Shown: piece by piece, positions 1-8,560 of the stretch
Layout: the number at the start of each line of letters is the position of its first letter
How positions within the stretch are numbered: the stretch's first letter is position 1
DNA from: Gammaproteobacteria bacterium HGW-Gammaproteobacteria-13
GTDB taxonomy: Bacteria > Pseudomonadota > Gammaproteobacteria > Pseudomonadales > Pseudomonadaceae
Length of the DNA stretch: 64,000 nucleotides
Assembly: GCA_002840155.1 (NCBI GenBank)
Contig: PGZH01000006.1
Coordinates: 186,001 to 250,000 of the forward strand
Direction of reading: 5' to 3'
Program-made: the position numbers and the translations under genes
Notes under the pieces: model-generated
Databases searched by the model: none
Told to the model about the DNA's origin: nothing
Seen by the model: only the letters and a program-made list of their open reading frames with translations

Positions 1-294
<294 letters not shown>

Positions 295-975
295 GTGGCG
301 GCGAAGAAGAAGCCCGCCGCCAAACGCGGCGCCAGCCGTTACCAGGCACCGGCGAAAAAACCAGTGCCGGGCTGGTTCTGGCTGGTCTGCGGCCTGGTGA
401 TCGGCGGTTTTATGGTGTTTCTGTTCAGCCTCGAACCGGGCCGCGACGAGATCAAGCGCACCAAGGTCGAACAGGCCCGCGCCACTCAGGCCAATAAAGC
501 AGCGGCCGCCAAGCCCGCGACCAGCGAGCCGGCCAAGCCTAAATACGATTTCTATACCCTGCTGCCGGAATCAGAAGTGATCCTGCCGCCGCAAAGCATC
601 GAGCCCGTCGCACCGCCCGCGCAGAAGCCGGTTACCCCGGAAGAAGCGGCGAAGATTGATGCCGCCCGCGCCGAAGCCGCGCTCAACGGCCAGGTGCCGC
701 CACCGCCGCCAGTAGTCGCCAAAGGTCCGGTCAGCTCGCAGTTCTTCCTCCAGGCCGGCTCGTTCCGCCGCAAGGACGACGCCGACAGCCTGCGCGCGCA
801 GATCATCCTACTCGGGCAGAACGTACAGGTGGAATCCGGCACGGTGCGCGAGGAAACCTGGCACCGCGTGCTGGTCGGCCCCTTCGCCACCCGCGAGCAG
901 CTCGGCCAGGCGCAGAAATCCCTGGCCGCCAGCGGCTTTAGCAATCTGTTGTTACAGCAGCGGCAAAGCCAGTAA
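295..975 (+). CDS. ftsN: FtsN-like SPOR-domain membrane protein
   Basis: This 226-residue bitopic inner-membrane protein has a short Lys/Ala-rich cytoplasmic head, one membrane segment at about residues 26-46, a Pro/Ala-rich periplasmic linker, and a C-terminal SPOR domain at about 147-222 (starting SQFFLQAGSF, with HRVLVGPF). SPOR domains bind glycan strands stripped of stem peptides at the division septum. GTG 295 follows the argS stop directly, with a GGAG about 8 bases before it inside argS. ftsN also precedes hslVU in E. coli, so it is probably the positional orthologue. The sequence between membrane and SPOR domain is low in complexity, so equivalence to E. coli FtsN function is inferred. 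Confidence 0.8.
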   Translation: MAAKKKPAAKRGASRYQAPAKKPVPGWFWLVCGLVIGGFMVFLFSLEPGRDEIKRTKVEQARATQANKAAAAKPATSEPAKPKYDFYTLLPESEVILPPQSIEPVAPPAQKPVTPEEAAKIDAARAEAALNGQVPPPPPVVAKGPVSSQFFLQAGSFRRKDDADSLRAQIILLGQNVQVESGTVREETWHRVLVGPFATREQLGQAQKSLAASGFSNLLLQQRQSQ

Positions 976-1032
976 GTTCAGGCCCTGTGGCGCATTCGCA
1001 CGACTATTTGTCGGACAGCGGATGCCCCAGGG

Positions 1033-1061
1033 CTTGAAGCAGGCCATCGCTGCCCCCACTT
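1033..1061 (+). promoter_or_regulatory. Candidate sigma-32 (heat-shock) promoter of hslVU
   Basis: CTTGAA at 1033-1038, a 15-base spacer, then CCCCACTT at 1054-1061 matches the RpoH consensus CTTGAA-N13-15-CCCCATNT with one mismatch. It would start transcription near 1068, about 40 bases before the hslV start. hslVU is a heat-shock operon in other bacteria, so place and consensus agree. Confidence 0.7.
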
Positions 1062-1107
1062 CATTCGGCATTGGGCACTTTCGCCCCGCTGCGTGGAGAC
1101 TCTCCCC

Positions 1108-1638
1108 TTGACCACCATCGTTTCAGTGCGCCGCAACGGCAAAGTCGTCATGGGCGGCGACGGCCAGGTGTCCCTCGGCAATACCGTGATGAAAGGCAAC
1201 GCGAAAAAAGTCCGTCGCCTGTACCACGGCCAGGTGCTGGCCGGCTTCGCCGGTGCCACCGCCGACGCCTTTACCCTGTTTGAACGCTTTGAAGGCCAGC
1301 TGGAAAAACACCAGGGCCACCTGGTGCGCGCGGCCGTCGAGCTGGCCAAAGACTGGCGCACCGACCGCTCGCTGAGCCGCCTGGAAGCCATGCTGGCGGT
1401 GGCCAACAAGGACGCCTCGCTGATCATCACCGGCAACGGCGATGTGGTTGAGCCCGAGCACGGCCTGATCGCCATGGGTTCCGGCGGCGGCTTCGCCCAG
1501 GCCGCGGCCATGGCCCTGCTGCAGAAAACCGATTTGAGTGCCCGTGAAATCACCGAAACCGCGCTGAACATTGCCGGCTCCATCTGTGTCTTCACTAACC
1601 AAACCCTGACAATTGAGGAGGAGGATTGCGCTGAATAA
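1108..1638 (+). CDS. hslV: HslV, peptidase subunit of the HslVU (ClpQY) protease
   Basis: HslV is the N-terminal-threonine peptidase that forms a double hexamer capped by HslU and degrades misfolded cytoplasmic proteins. The protein reads [10 protein letters not shown] from a TTG codon at 1108. This start gives 176 residues, the E. coli length, and places the catalytic Thr directly after the initiator Met, as the mechanism requires. A GTG at 1093 in the same frame would add five residues before that Thr and block the active site, so it is rejected. GGAGA at 1095-1099 is the ribosome site for the [13 protein letters not shown] and the Lys/Arg-rich KKVRRLY segment are family features. hslU follows after 27 bases. 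Confidence 0.95.
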   Translation: MTTIVSVRRNGKVVMGGDGQVSLGNTVMKGNAKKVRRLYHGQVLAGFAGATADAFTLFERFEGQLEKHQGHLVRAAVELAKDWRTDRSLSRLEAMLAVANKDASLIITGNGDVVEPEHGLIAMGSGGGFAQAAAMALLQKTDLSAREITETALNIAGSICVFTNQTLTIEEEDCAE

Positions 1639-1665
1639 GCGCGTCTTCCTCTGGAGTATCGCCGC

Positions 1666-3006
1666 ATGTCCATGACGCCCCGCGAGATCGTTCACGAACT
1701 CAACCGCCACATCATCGGTCAGGACGACGCCAAGCGCGCCGTGGCCATTGCCCTGCGCAACCGCTGGCGGCGCATGCAGCTGCCGCTTGAGCTGCGCGCC
1801 GAAGTCACGCCGAAGAACATCCTGATGATCGGCCCGACCGGCGTCGGCAAGACCGAAATCGCCCGCCGCCTGGCCAAGCTGGCCAATGCACCGTTTATCA
1901 AGGTGGAAGCGACCAAGTTCACCGAAGTCGGCTATGTCGGCCGCGATGTCGAGTCGATCATCCGTGACCTCGCCGATGCGGCGATCAAAATGCTGCGCGA
2001 GCAGGAGATGATCAAAGTCCGTCACCGTGCCGAGGACGCCGCCGAAGAGCGCATCCTCGATGCCCTGCTGCCACCGGCCCGCACCGGTTTCAGCGAAGAA
2101 GCCGCACCGGGCAACGACTCCAACACCCGCCAGCTGTTCCGCAAGCGCCTGCGCGAGGGCCAGCTGGACGACAAGGACATCGAGATCGAAGTGGCCGACG
2201 CTCCGGCCGGCATCGAAATCATGACCCCGCCGGGCATGGAAGAGATGACCAACCAGCTGCAAAGCCTGTTTTCCAACATGGGCAAGGGCAAGAAGAAGAG
2301 CCGCAAGCTCAAGGTCAAGGAAGCCCTGAAAATGGTGCGCGATGAAGAAGCCGCGCGCCTGGTCAACGAGGAAGAACTCAAGGCCCAGGCTCTGGAAGCC
2401 GTGGAGCAGAACGGCATCGTGTTTATCGACGAGATCGACAAGGTGGCCAAGCGCGGCAACACCGGCGGCGCCGACGTGTCCCGCGAAGGCGTGCAGCGCG
2501 ACCTGCTGCCGCTGATCGAAGGCTGCACGGTGAACACCAAGCTGGGCATGGTAAAAACCGACCACATCCTGTTTATCGCCTCCGGCGCGTTCCACCTGAG
2601 CAAGCCGAGCGACCTGGTACCTGAGCTGCAGGGCCGCCTGCCGATTCGTGTGGAGCTGAAAGCCCTGACCCCGCAGGACTTCGAGCGCATCCTCACCGAG
2701 CCGCACGCCTCACTGACCGAGCAATACGCCGCGCTGCTGAACACCGAAGGCCTGGGCATCCAGTTCGTCGCCGAAGGTATCAAGCGCATCGCTGAGATTG
2801 CCTACCAGGTCAACGAGAAGACCGAGAACATCGGCGCGCGCCGCCTGCACACCCTGCTCGAACGCCTGCTGGAGGAAGTCTCCTTCAGCGCCGGCGACCT
2901 GGCTGGCCAGCAGAATGGCACGCCGATCGTGATCGACGCGGCCTACGTCAACAGCCACCTCGGCGAGCTGGCGCAAGACGAAGACCTGTCGCGCTATATT
3001 CTGTAA
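1666..3006 (+). CDS. hslU: HslU, ATPase subunit of the HslVU protease
   Basis: This is a 446-residue AAA+ unfoldase that feeds substrates to HslV. Walker A GPTGVGKT lies near residue 57 and Walker B VFIDEID near 253. Between them is the inserted I-domain (about 110-230), which recognises substrates. The sensor-2 GARRLHT lies near 390. The C-terminus LSRYIL is the tail that docks into HslV and opens its active sites. ATG 1666 is followed by a second Met two codons later, and I keep the first. The gene shares the hslV transcript and so should be heat-shock induced. Confidence 0.97.
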   Translation: MSMTPREIVHELNRHIIGQDDAKRAVAIALRNRWRRMQLPLELRAEVTPKNILMIGPTGVGKTEIARRLAKLANAPFIKVEATKFTEVGYVGRDVESIIRDLADAAIKMLREQEMIKVRHRAEDAAEERILDALLPPARTGFSEEAAPGNDSNTRQLFRKRLREGQLDDKDIEIEVADAPAGIEIMTPPGMEEMTNQLQSLFSNMGKGKKKSRKLKVKEALKMVRDEEAARLVNEEELKAQALEAVEQNGIVFIDEIDKVAKRGNTGGADVSREGVQRDLLPLIEGCTVNTKLGMVKTDHILFIASGAFHLSKPSDLVPELQGRLPIRVELKALTPQDFERILTEPHASLTEQYAALLNTEGLGIQFVAEGIKRIAEIAYQVNEKTENIGARRLHTLLERLLEEVSFSAGDLAGQQNGTPIVIDAAYVNSHLGELAQDEDLSRYIL

Positions 3007-3018
3007 CCACCCCACCCC

Positions 3019-3043
3019 GTAGCCCGGATGCAATCCGGGCTAC
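3019..3043. repeat. REP-like palindrome
   Basis: An 11-bp perfect inverted repeat (GTAGCCCGGAT/ATCCGGGCTAC) with a 3-base loop lies just after hslU. A close relative with a longer stem lies at 17179-17234. Such extragenic palindromes are common in Pseudomonas and may stabilise mRNA ends. Confidence 0.75.
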
Positions 3044-3062
3044 GCCGCCTCTGGAATCGAGC

Positions 3063-3437
3063 ATGCGTATCCCCACGGCGATCAAACTGCACAAGGCCTC
3101 GAAAACCCTGGAGCTGCATTACGGGGCGGACGAGCACTACACCCTGCCCGCCGAGTTTCTGCGCGTGCATTCGCCATCGGCGGAAGTACAGGGCCATGGC
3201 AAACCGATTCTGCAAACCGGCAAGCTCGGCGTCGGCCTGAGCAAGATCGAGCCCGCCGGCAATTACGCCCTCAAACTGACCTTCGATGACGGCCACGACA
3301 GCGGCCTGTTCACCTGGGATTACCTGGAGCAGCTCGCCCTGCGTCAGAGCGAACTGTGGAGCGATTACCTCGCCACCCTCGCCGCCGCTGGCAAGTCCCG
3401 CGACCCCAGCGAAAGCGTGGTCAAACTGATGCTCTGA
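3063..3437 (+). CDS. DUF971 (gamma-butyrobetaine hydroxylase N-terminal-like) protein
   Basis: This is a 124-residue soluble protein. It matches the DUF971 family, whose fold is the N-terminal domain of gamma-butyrobetaine hydroxylase, in the patterns LELHYGAD, LPAEFLRVHSPSAEV, NYALKLTFDDGHDSGLFTWDYL. No Cys/His metal cluster is present, so it is the stand-alone form of unknown biochemical role. It follows hslU in the same position in other Pseudomonas. A REP palindrome separates it from hslU, yet it may still be read from the same transcript. Confidence 0.85.
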   Translation: MRIPTAIKLHKASKTLELHYGADEHYTLPAEFLRVHSPSAEVQGHGKPILQTGKLGVGLSKIEPAGNYALKLTFDDGHDSGLFTWDYLEQLALRQSELWSDYLATLAAAGKSRDPSESVVKLML

Positions 3438-3952
3438 AGCGCCCGGGCAACATGCCGTCAGGAATTGACTCAGGTGCTTCAGCTATTTCCTCACTCGCAC
3501 AGCGCCAAGCGGCAATCTGCCGCAGCGCAGCAGCCCGTCTAGCCCGTTGATCCTGACCGGTTAGAGCGCATTTTCTAATCCTTCCCTGCATACTCATCGC
3601 GCATTCGGCCTGGATCGCGGCCGGCTTGCACAAATTCTCAAACTCGGGTAACCAAGTAGTTGGAAGTTTCTCGCGCCAGGCAGCCCCTGCGACGAGGAAG
3701 ATTGCGGAGCGATCCGCCCTTGGTAATCCGGGCAATACCTGGTTCATGGAACCTGTTCAAAGTCTCGCGAGCTAGAGTCATGCAAGGCAAGAACAGGCGA
3801 GGAAGCGGAGTGTACTTTTGTACATGAGCATTCCGAGTCTGCTCTTAACGCAGCAGGACCGACGCGCAGCAGACTTGGAGCAGGTTCTAGCCCTGTGTCG
3901 CCGTGCACAGTATTACGCCGGTATTTCGTCTCAGGACAATGGAGCGTTGTAG
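3438..3952. other. 515-bp intergenic region before phaC1
   Basis: No credible gene is seen. The left part (3438-3748) has no recognised signal; I tested 3611-3630 as a sigma-54 site and it fails on spacing. The right part carries a 139-bp MITE-like element (3749-3887), leaving only 65 bases of native leader before phaC1. That leader has AT-rich stretches (AGTATTAC at about 3909-3916) that could serve as a -10. The phaC1 promoter is therefore uncertain and may overlap the element. Confidence 0.6.
3749..3887. mobile_element. MITE-like element with imperfect terminal inverted repeats
   Basis: The ends GAACCTGTTCAAAGTCT (3749-3765) and its inverted counterpart at 3871-3887 match at 15 of 17 positions. 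The interior holds a central hairpin around TGTACTTTTGTACA. It has no coding capacity. Similar short elements are scattered in environmental Pseudomonas genomes as far as I recall, but no second copy is seen in this window. No clear target duplication is visible. Confidence 0.6.
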
Positions 3953-5581
3953 ATGACAGATAAGAATAATGATGACCTGAAGCACCAGGCCTCCGAGAAC
4001 ACATTGGGCCTTAACCCGGTGATCGGCATCCGCGGTAAAGACCTACTCAGCTCCGCCCGAGTCGTGCTCAAACAAGCCCTCAAGCAACCCCTGCACAGTG
4101 CCAAACACCTTGCCCACTTCAGCCTGGAGCTGAAGAACGTGATGCTCGGCCAATCCGACCTCACCCCCGCCGATGGCGACCGGCGCTTTGCCGACCCGGC
4201 CTGGAGCCAAAATCCGCTGTACCGCCGTTACCTGCAGACCTACCTGGCCTGGCGCAAAGAGCTGCATGACTGGGTCGAGCACAGCAACCTGTCCGAACAG
4301 GATGCCAGCCGTGGCCACTTCGTGATCAACCTGATGACCGAAGCCATGGCCCCGAGCAACAGCATGGCCAACCCGGCTGCAGTCAAACGCTTCTTCGAAA
4401 CCGGCGGCAAGAGCCTGCTCGACGGTCTGTCGCACCTGGCCCAGGACATCGTCAACAACGGTGGCATGCCCAGCCAGGTCAACATGAATGCCTTCGAGGT
4501 CGGCAAAAGCTTGGCCACCACCGATGGCGCGGTGATTTTCCGCAACGACCTGCTCGAGCTGATCCAGTACAAGCCGATCACCGAGCAGGTACACGAGCGC
4601 CCACTGCTGGTGGTGCCGCCGCAGATCAACAAGTTCTACGTCTTCGATCTGTCACCGGAAAAGAGCGTGGCGCGCTTCCTGTTGCGCAACGGTATCCAGA
4701 CCTTCGTGGTGAGCTGGCGCAACCCGACCAAGGCACACCGCGAGTGGGGTCTGTCGACCTATATCGAAGCGCTGAAAGAAGCCATCGACGTGGTGACCGC
4801 CGTCACCGGCAGCAAAGACATCAACATGCTCGGCGCCTGCTCCGGCGGCCTGACTACCACCTCGCTGCTGGGCCATTACGCCGCGCTGGGTGAGAAGAAG
4901 GTGCATGCCCTGACCCTGCTGGTCAGCGTGCTGGATAACCGCCTGGAAACCGACGTTGCGCTGTTCGCCGACGAGAAAAGCCTGGAGATGGCCAAGCGCC
5001 GCTCCTATCAGGCCGGCGTGCTGGAAGGCAGCGACATGGCCAAGGTGTTCGCCTGGATGCGCCCCAACGACCTGATCTGGAACTACTGGGTCAACAACTA
5101 CCTGCTCCGCCTGCCGGCTGCCCTGCATGGCGAATTTATCGACATGTTCACCTCCAACCCGCTGATCCGCGCGGGCGCACTGGAAGTCTGCGGCACCCCG
5201 GTCGACCTCAAGCAGGTCACCAGCGACCTCTACTGCGTGGCCGGCACCACCGACCACATCACGCCGTGGGAGTCGTGCTACAAGTCGGCCAAGCTGTTTG
5301 GTGGCAATGTCGAATTCATTCTGTCCAACAGCGGGCATATCCAGAGCATTCTCAACCCGCCGGGCAACCCGAAATCACGCTACATGACCAACACCCAGAT
5401 GCACGCGGACCCGAAAACCTGGCAAGCCAGCTCGACCAAGCACGCCGACTCCTGGTGGCTGCATTGGCAGGTCTGGCTTGGCGAGCGCTCCGGCGCGCAG
5501 AAAAAGGCACCGAGCCAACTGGGCAACAAGAAACATCCGGCCGGCGAAGCAGCCCCCGGTACCTACGTTCACGAACGTTGA
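3953..5581 (+). CDS. phaC1: PhaC1, class II PHA synthase with a 17-residue internal deletion
   Basis: The enzyme polymerises (R)-3-hydroxyacyl-CoA into medium-chain-length polyhydroxyalkanoate at the granule surface. The catalytic triad is present: Cys296 in GACSGG, Asp434 in TDHITPW and His462 in NSGHIQS. The protein is 542 residues; class II synthases are normally about 559. The missing 17 residues lie after WVNNYLL at about 5106: the stretch GKLPPAFDILYWNNDNT, present in PhaC2 here (7960-8010), is absent while both flanks match. That stretch is highly conserved, includes the YWN motif, and belongs to the cap region. The reading frame is kept. The gene may be weakened or inactive. Confidence 0.92.
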   Translation: MTDKNNDDLKHQASENTLGLNPVIGIRGKDLLSSARVVLKQALKQPLHSAKHLAHFSLELKNVMLGQSDLTPADGDRRFADPAWSQNPLYRRYLQTYLAWRKELHDWVEHSNLSEQDASRGHFVINLMTEAMAPSNSMANPAAVKRFFETGGKSLLDGLSHLAQDIVNNGGMPSQVNMNAFEVGKSLATTDGAVIFRNDLLELIQYKPITEQVHERPLLVVPPQINKFYVFDLSPEKSVARFLLRNGIQTFVVSWRNPTKAHREWGLSTYIEALKEAIDVVTAVTGSKDINMLGACSGGLTTTSLLGHYAALGEKKVHALTLLVSVLDNRLETDVALFADEKSLEMAKRRSYQAGVLEGSDMAKVFAWMRPNDLIWNYWVNNYLLRLPAALHGEFIDMFTSNPLIRAGALEVCGTPVDLKQVTSDLYCVAGTTDHITPWESCYKSAKLFGGNVEFILSNSGHIQSILNPPGNPKSRYMTNTQMHADPKTWQASSTKHADSWWLHWQVWLGERSGAQKKAPSQLGNKKHPAGEAAPGTYVHER

Positions 5582-5632
5582 TCAACTGCGCACTGCGCAA
5601 CACTGCCCGCGGCACTGGAGGTGTCGCTCGCC

Positions 5633-5677
5633 CACCCGCTCATTTGCGCGGGTGAGGCGAACCAGGCTTTGCCCTGG
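5633..5677 (+). other. Two hairpins between phaC1 and phaZ
   Basis: Stem CACCCGC/GCGGGTG (5633-5654) is followed by CCAGG/CCTGG (5662-5677), with no T-tract. An intergenic terminator or processing site after phaC1 has been proposed in other Pseudomonas pha operons. These hairpins may play that part, but the evidence is structural only. Confidence 0.35.
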
Positions 5678-5737
5678 CGTTTCTGGAAAAGACCCGGAGG
5701 GTCTGATCCAGCGTTTTAATTGATAGGGCTTTTGCGC

Positions 5738-6598
5738 ATGTCGCTACCTTTCGTATTCCGTACCATTGAACTGGACGGCCAGACCATCCGTACCGCGGTT
5801 CGCCCCGGTAACGGCAAGATGACCCCGCTGCTGATCTTCAACGGCATCGGGGCCAACCTGGAGCTGGTCATGCCTTTCGTGCGTGCCCTGGACCCAGGCC
5901 TGGAGGTCATCGCCTTCGACGTACCCGGCGTTGGTGGCTCCTCTACGCCCAGCACACCGTATCGCTTTCCTGGCCTGGCCAAACTCGCCGCGCGCATGCT
6001 CGATTACCTCGACTACGGTCAGGTCAATGCGATTGGCGTGTCCTGGGGCGGTGCCCTGGCGCAGCAGTTCGCCCATGACTACCCGGAGCGCTGCAAGAAG
6101 CTGATCCTCGCCGCCACCTCGGCCGGCGCGGTGATGGTGCCCGGCAAACCCAAGGTGCTCTGGTGCATGGCCAGCCCGCGGCGCTATGTGCAGCCGTCCT
6201 ACGGCGTGCAGATTGCCCCGGAAATCTACGGCGGCGCCTTCCGCCGCGACCCGAAACTGGCCCTGGCGCACGCCAGTAAAGTCCGTTCGGGCGGCAAGAT
6301 GGGCTACTACTGGCAGCTGTTCGCCGGGTTAGGCTGGACCAGCATCCACTGGCTGCACAAGATCCGCCAACCGACGCTGGTAATGGCCGGTGACGATGAC
6401 CCGCTGATCCCGCTGGTGAACATGCGCCTGCTGGCCTGGCGTATCCCCAACTCCGAGCTGCACGTAATCGACGATGGCCATCTGTTTCTGGTGACCCGCG
6501 CCGAAGCCGTGGCACCGATCATCATGAAATTCCTCGAGGAAGAACGTCAGCGCGCGGTCATGCACCCGCAGCCCGCGTCAGCCCGCACGCTCGGCTAA
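5738..6598 (+). CDS. phaZ: PhaZ, intracellular mcl-PHA depolymerase
   Basis: This 286-residue alpha/beta-hydrolase breaks down stored polyhydroxyalkanoate at the granule. The nucleophile Ser102 sits in the lipase box GVSWGG; Asp221 (DDDPLIP) and His248 (DDGHLF) complete the triad at the positions known for Pseudomonas PhaZ. ATG 5738 gives MSLPFVFRTIELDGQ, matching family N-termini; an in-frame TTG at 5720 would add six unlike residues. The gene lies between the two synthases, as usual, and simultaneous synthesis and depolymerisation drives PHA turnover. Confidence 0.97.
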   Translation: MSLPFVFRTIELDGQTIRTAVRPGNGKMTPLLIFNGIGANLELVMPFVRALDPGLEVIAFDVPGVGGSSTPSTPYRFPGLAKLAARMLDYLDYGQVNAIGVSWGGALAQQFAHDYPERCKKLILAATSAGAVMVPGKPKVLWCMASPRRYVQPSYGVQIAPEIYGGAFRRDPKLALAHASKVRSGGKMGYYWQLFAGLGWTSIHWLHKIRQPTLVMAGDDDPLIPLVNMRLLAWRIPNSELHVIDDGHLFLVTRAEAVAPIIMKFLEEERQRAVMHPQPASARTLG

Positions 6599-6661
6599 CC
6601 GCACCTTGGTTGGGCAAGCACCTCAACAGCGCGCACTGAGGCTGTGCTGCACGCACAGTGC

Positions 6662-6690
6662 TTGACCCACTTTCGGGCACGTTGTATTAC
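6662..6690 (+). promoter_or_regulatory. Candidate sigma-70 promoter upstream of phaC2
   Basis: TTGACC (6662-6667), a 17-base spacer and TATTAC (6685-6690) lie in the 204-bp gap between phaZ and phaC2. If real, phaC2 and phaD can be expressed independently of phaC1, which matters because PhaC1 carries a deletion. The -10 match is modest. Confidence 0.4.
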
Positions 6691-6802
6691 CTGGGACTTG
6701 GCGCGCGGCAGTCTGGAACGCACATGCGCGCGCATTGGTATAAGCCTTGCTGCTTATCTATCAACCTTGAAGTCTCACGGTTTGACGACGGAGTGTTGCC
6801 CA

Positions 6803-8485
6803 ATGCGAGACCAACCCAGCAAACGCGCCTTGCCGGCGAACAAAAGCGTGATGAACGCGCAAAATGCAGTCGTCGGTCTGCGCGGCCGCGACCTGCTGTC
6901 CACCCTGCGTGGCCTGGCCCTGCAGGGGATCAAGCAACCCATTCACAGCGCCCGGCATGTTGCTGCGCTAGGCGGCCAACTGGGTCGCGTGCTGATGGGC
7001 GACAAGCCGTTCAAGGTCAACCCGCAAGACCCGCGCTTCGCCGACCCAACCTGGCGTGATAACCCGATCTACAGCCGCAGCCTGCAAGCCTACCTGGCCT
7101 GCCAGAAACAGCTGAACAGCTGGATCGACGAGAGCAACCTGGATGCCGATGACCGCGCCCGCGCACGCTTTGTTGCCACCCTGCTCGGTGACGCCCTGGC
7201 CCCCAGCAACACCCTGCTCAACCCACAGGTGATCAAGGAGCTGTTCAACAGCGGCGGCAGCAGCCTGCTCAAGGGCGTAAGCCATCTGTTCGATGACCTG
7301 GTGAACAACGACGGCATGCCCAGCCAGGTCAGCAAGCATGCCTTCGAGGTCGGCCGTAACCTGGCCACCACTAGCGGCGCCGTGGTGTTTCGCAGCGAGT
7401 TGCTGGAGCTGATCCAGTACAAGCCGATGAGCGAAAAGCAGTACGCCAAGCCGCTGCTGATCGTGCCGCCACAGATCAACAAGTTCTATATTTTCGACCT
7501 CTCCAGCGAGAAGAGCTTCGTCCAGTACGCGCTGAAGAACGGCCTGCAGACCTTCGTGGTCAGCTGGCGCAACCCCGATCCACGGCACCGCGAGTGGGGC
7601 CTGTCGAGCTACGTGGAAGCGCTGGAAGTTGCCATTGATGCCTGCCGGGAAATCACCGGCAGCAAGGACGTCAACCTGCTCGGTGCCTGCGCCGGCGGCC
7701 TGACCATTGCCGCCCTGCAAGGCCACCTGCAAGCCAAGCGGCAACTGCGCAAGGTCGCCAGCGCCACCTACATGGTCAGCCTGCTCGACAGCCAGATCGA
7801 CAGCCCAGCCATGCTGTTTGCCGACGAACAGACCCTGGAAGCCGCCAAGCGCCGCTCCTATCAGCAAGGCGTACTGGATGGTCGCGACATGGCGCGAGTC
7901 TTCGCCTGGATGCGCCCCAACGACCTGATCTGGAACTACTGGGTCAACAACTACCTGCTCGGCAAGCTGCCGCCAGCGTTCGACATTCTCTACTGGAACA
8001 ACGACAACACCCGCCTACCCGCCGCCCTACATGGCGACCTGATCGACTTCTTCAAGCACAACCCTCTGACCCATGCGCGCGGCTTGGAAGTCTGTGGCAC
8101 CCCGGTCGACCTGCAGAAAGTCACGGTGGACAGCTTCAGCGTCGCCGGGATCAACGACCACATCACGCCCTGGGATGCGGTCTACCGCTCGACCCTGCTG
8201 CTGGGCGGTGATCGGCGCTTTATCCTGTCCAACAGCGGGCATATCCAGAGCATCCTCAACCCGCCGGGCAACCCCAAATCTAACTACCTGGAAAACCCCA
8301 AGCTGACCGGCGACCCACGCGCCTGGTACCACGATGCCGAGCACGTGCAAGGCAGCTGGTGGCCGGTGTGGCTGAAATGGATGCAGGAGCGCTCGGGCGA
8401 ACAAAAAGACACCCTTATGGCGCTGGGCAATCAGCATTACCCGGCGCAGGAGGCGGCACCCGGCACCTACGTGCACGTGCGCTAA
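6803..8485 (+). CDS. phaC2: PhaC2, class II PHA synthase
   Basis: This second medium-chain-length PHA synthase has 560 residues, the normal length for PhaC2. Cys296 (GACAGG), Asp452 (NDHITPW) and His480 (NSGHIQS) form the triad. It keeps the PPAFDILYWNND segment that PhaC1 in this window has lost. ATG 6803 (MRDQPSKRALP) has GACGGAG nine bases before it. A longer in-frame extension to 6644 has no homology and no good ribosome site. PhaC2 probably carries most synthase activity here if PhaC1 is impaired; this is inference. Confidence 0.96.
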   Translation: MRDQPSKRALPANKSVMNAQNAVVGLRGRDLLSTLRGLALQGIKQPIHSARHVAALGGQLGRVLMGDKPFKVNPQDPRFADPTWRDNPIYSRSLQAYLACQKQLNSWIDESNLDADDRARARFVATLLGDALAPSNTLLNPQVIKELFNSGGSSLLKGVSHLFDDLVNNDGMPSQVSKHAFEVGRNLATTSGAVVFRSELLELIQYKPMSEKQYAKPLLIVPPQINKFYIFDLSSEKSFVQYALKNGLQTFVVSWRNPDPRHREWGLSSYVEALEVAIDACREITGSKDVNLLGACAGGLTIAALQGHLQAKRQLRKVASATYMVSLLDSQIDSPAMLFADEQTLEAAKRRSYQQGVLDGRDMARVFAWMRPNDLIWNYWVNNYLLGKLPPAFDILYWNNDNTRLPAALHGDLIDFFKHNPLTHARGLEVCGTPVDLQKVTVDSFSVAGINDHITPWDAVYRSTLLLGGDRRFILSNSGHIQSILNPPGNPKSNYLENPKLTGDPRAWYHDAEHVQGSWWPVWLKWMQERSGEQKDTLMALGNQHYPAQEAAPGTYVHVR

Positions 8486-8499
8486 ACCACTCGCAAACG

Positions 8500-8519
8500 G
8501 GCCGCAGCATGCTGCGGCC
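8500..8519. repeat. 20-bp perfect palindrome between phaC2 and phaD
   Basis: GGCCGCAGC and its exact mirror meet at ATGC/GCAT with no loop, 15 bases after the phaC2 stop. It could be a weak hairpin in the phaC2-phaD transcript or a dimeric protein site. No T-tract follows. Confidence 0.5.
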
Positions 8520-8560
8520 GGCGACCTTCACCCTTAACGCGGCCAGAATAAGAAGACCGG

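Noticed and set aside
1123..2706. Long open frame on the minus strand opposite hslV and hslU
   Set aside because: A high-GC shadow: it covers two certain genes in antisense and has no family-like sequence.
3611..3630. Possible sigma-54 promoter (GG...TTGCA) before phaC1
   Set aside because: The GG and GC elements are four bases too far apart for the required spacing.
3744..4164. Small minus-strand frames across the phaC1 leader
   Set aside because: They read through the MITE-like element and the phaC1 start in antisense; no support.
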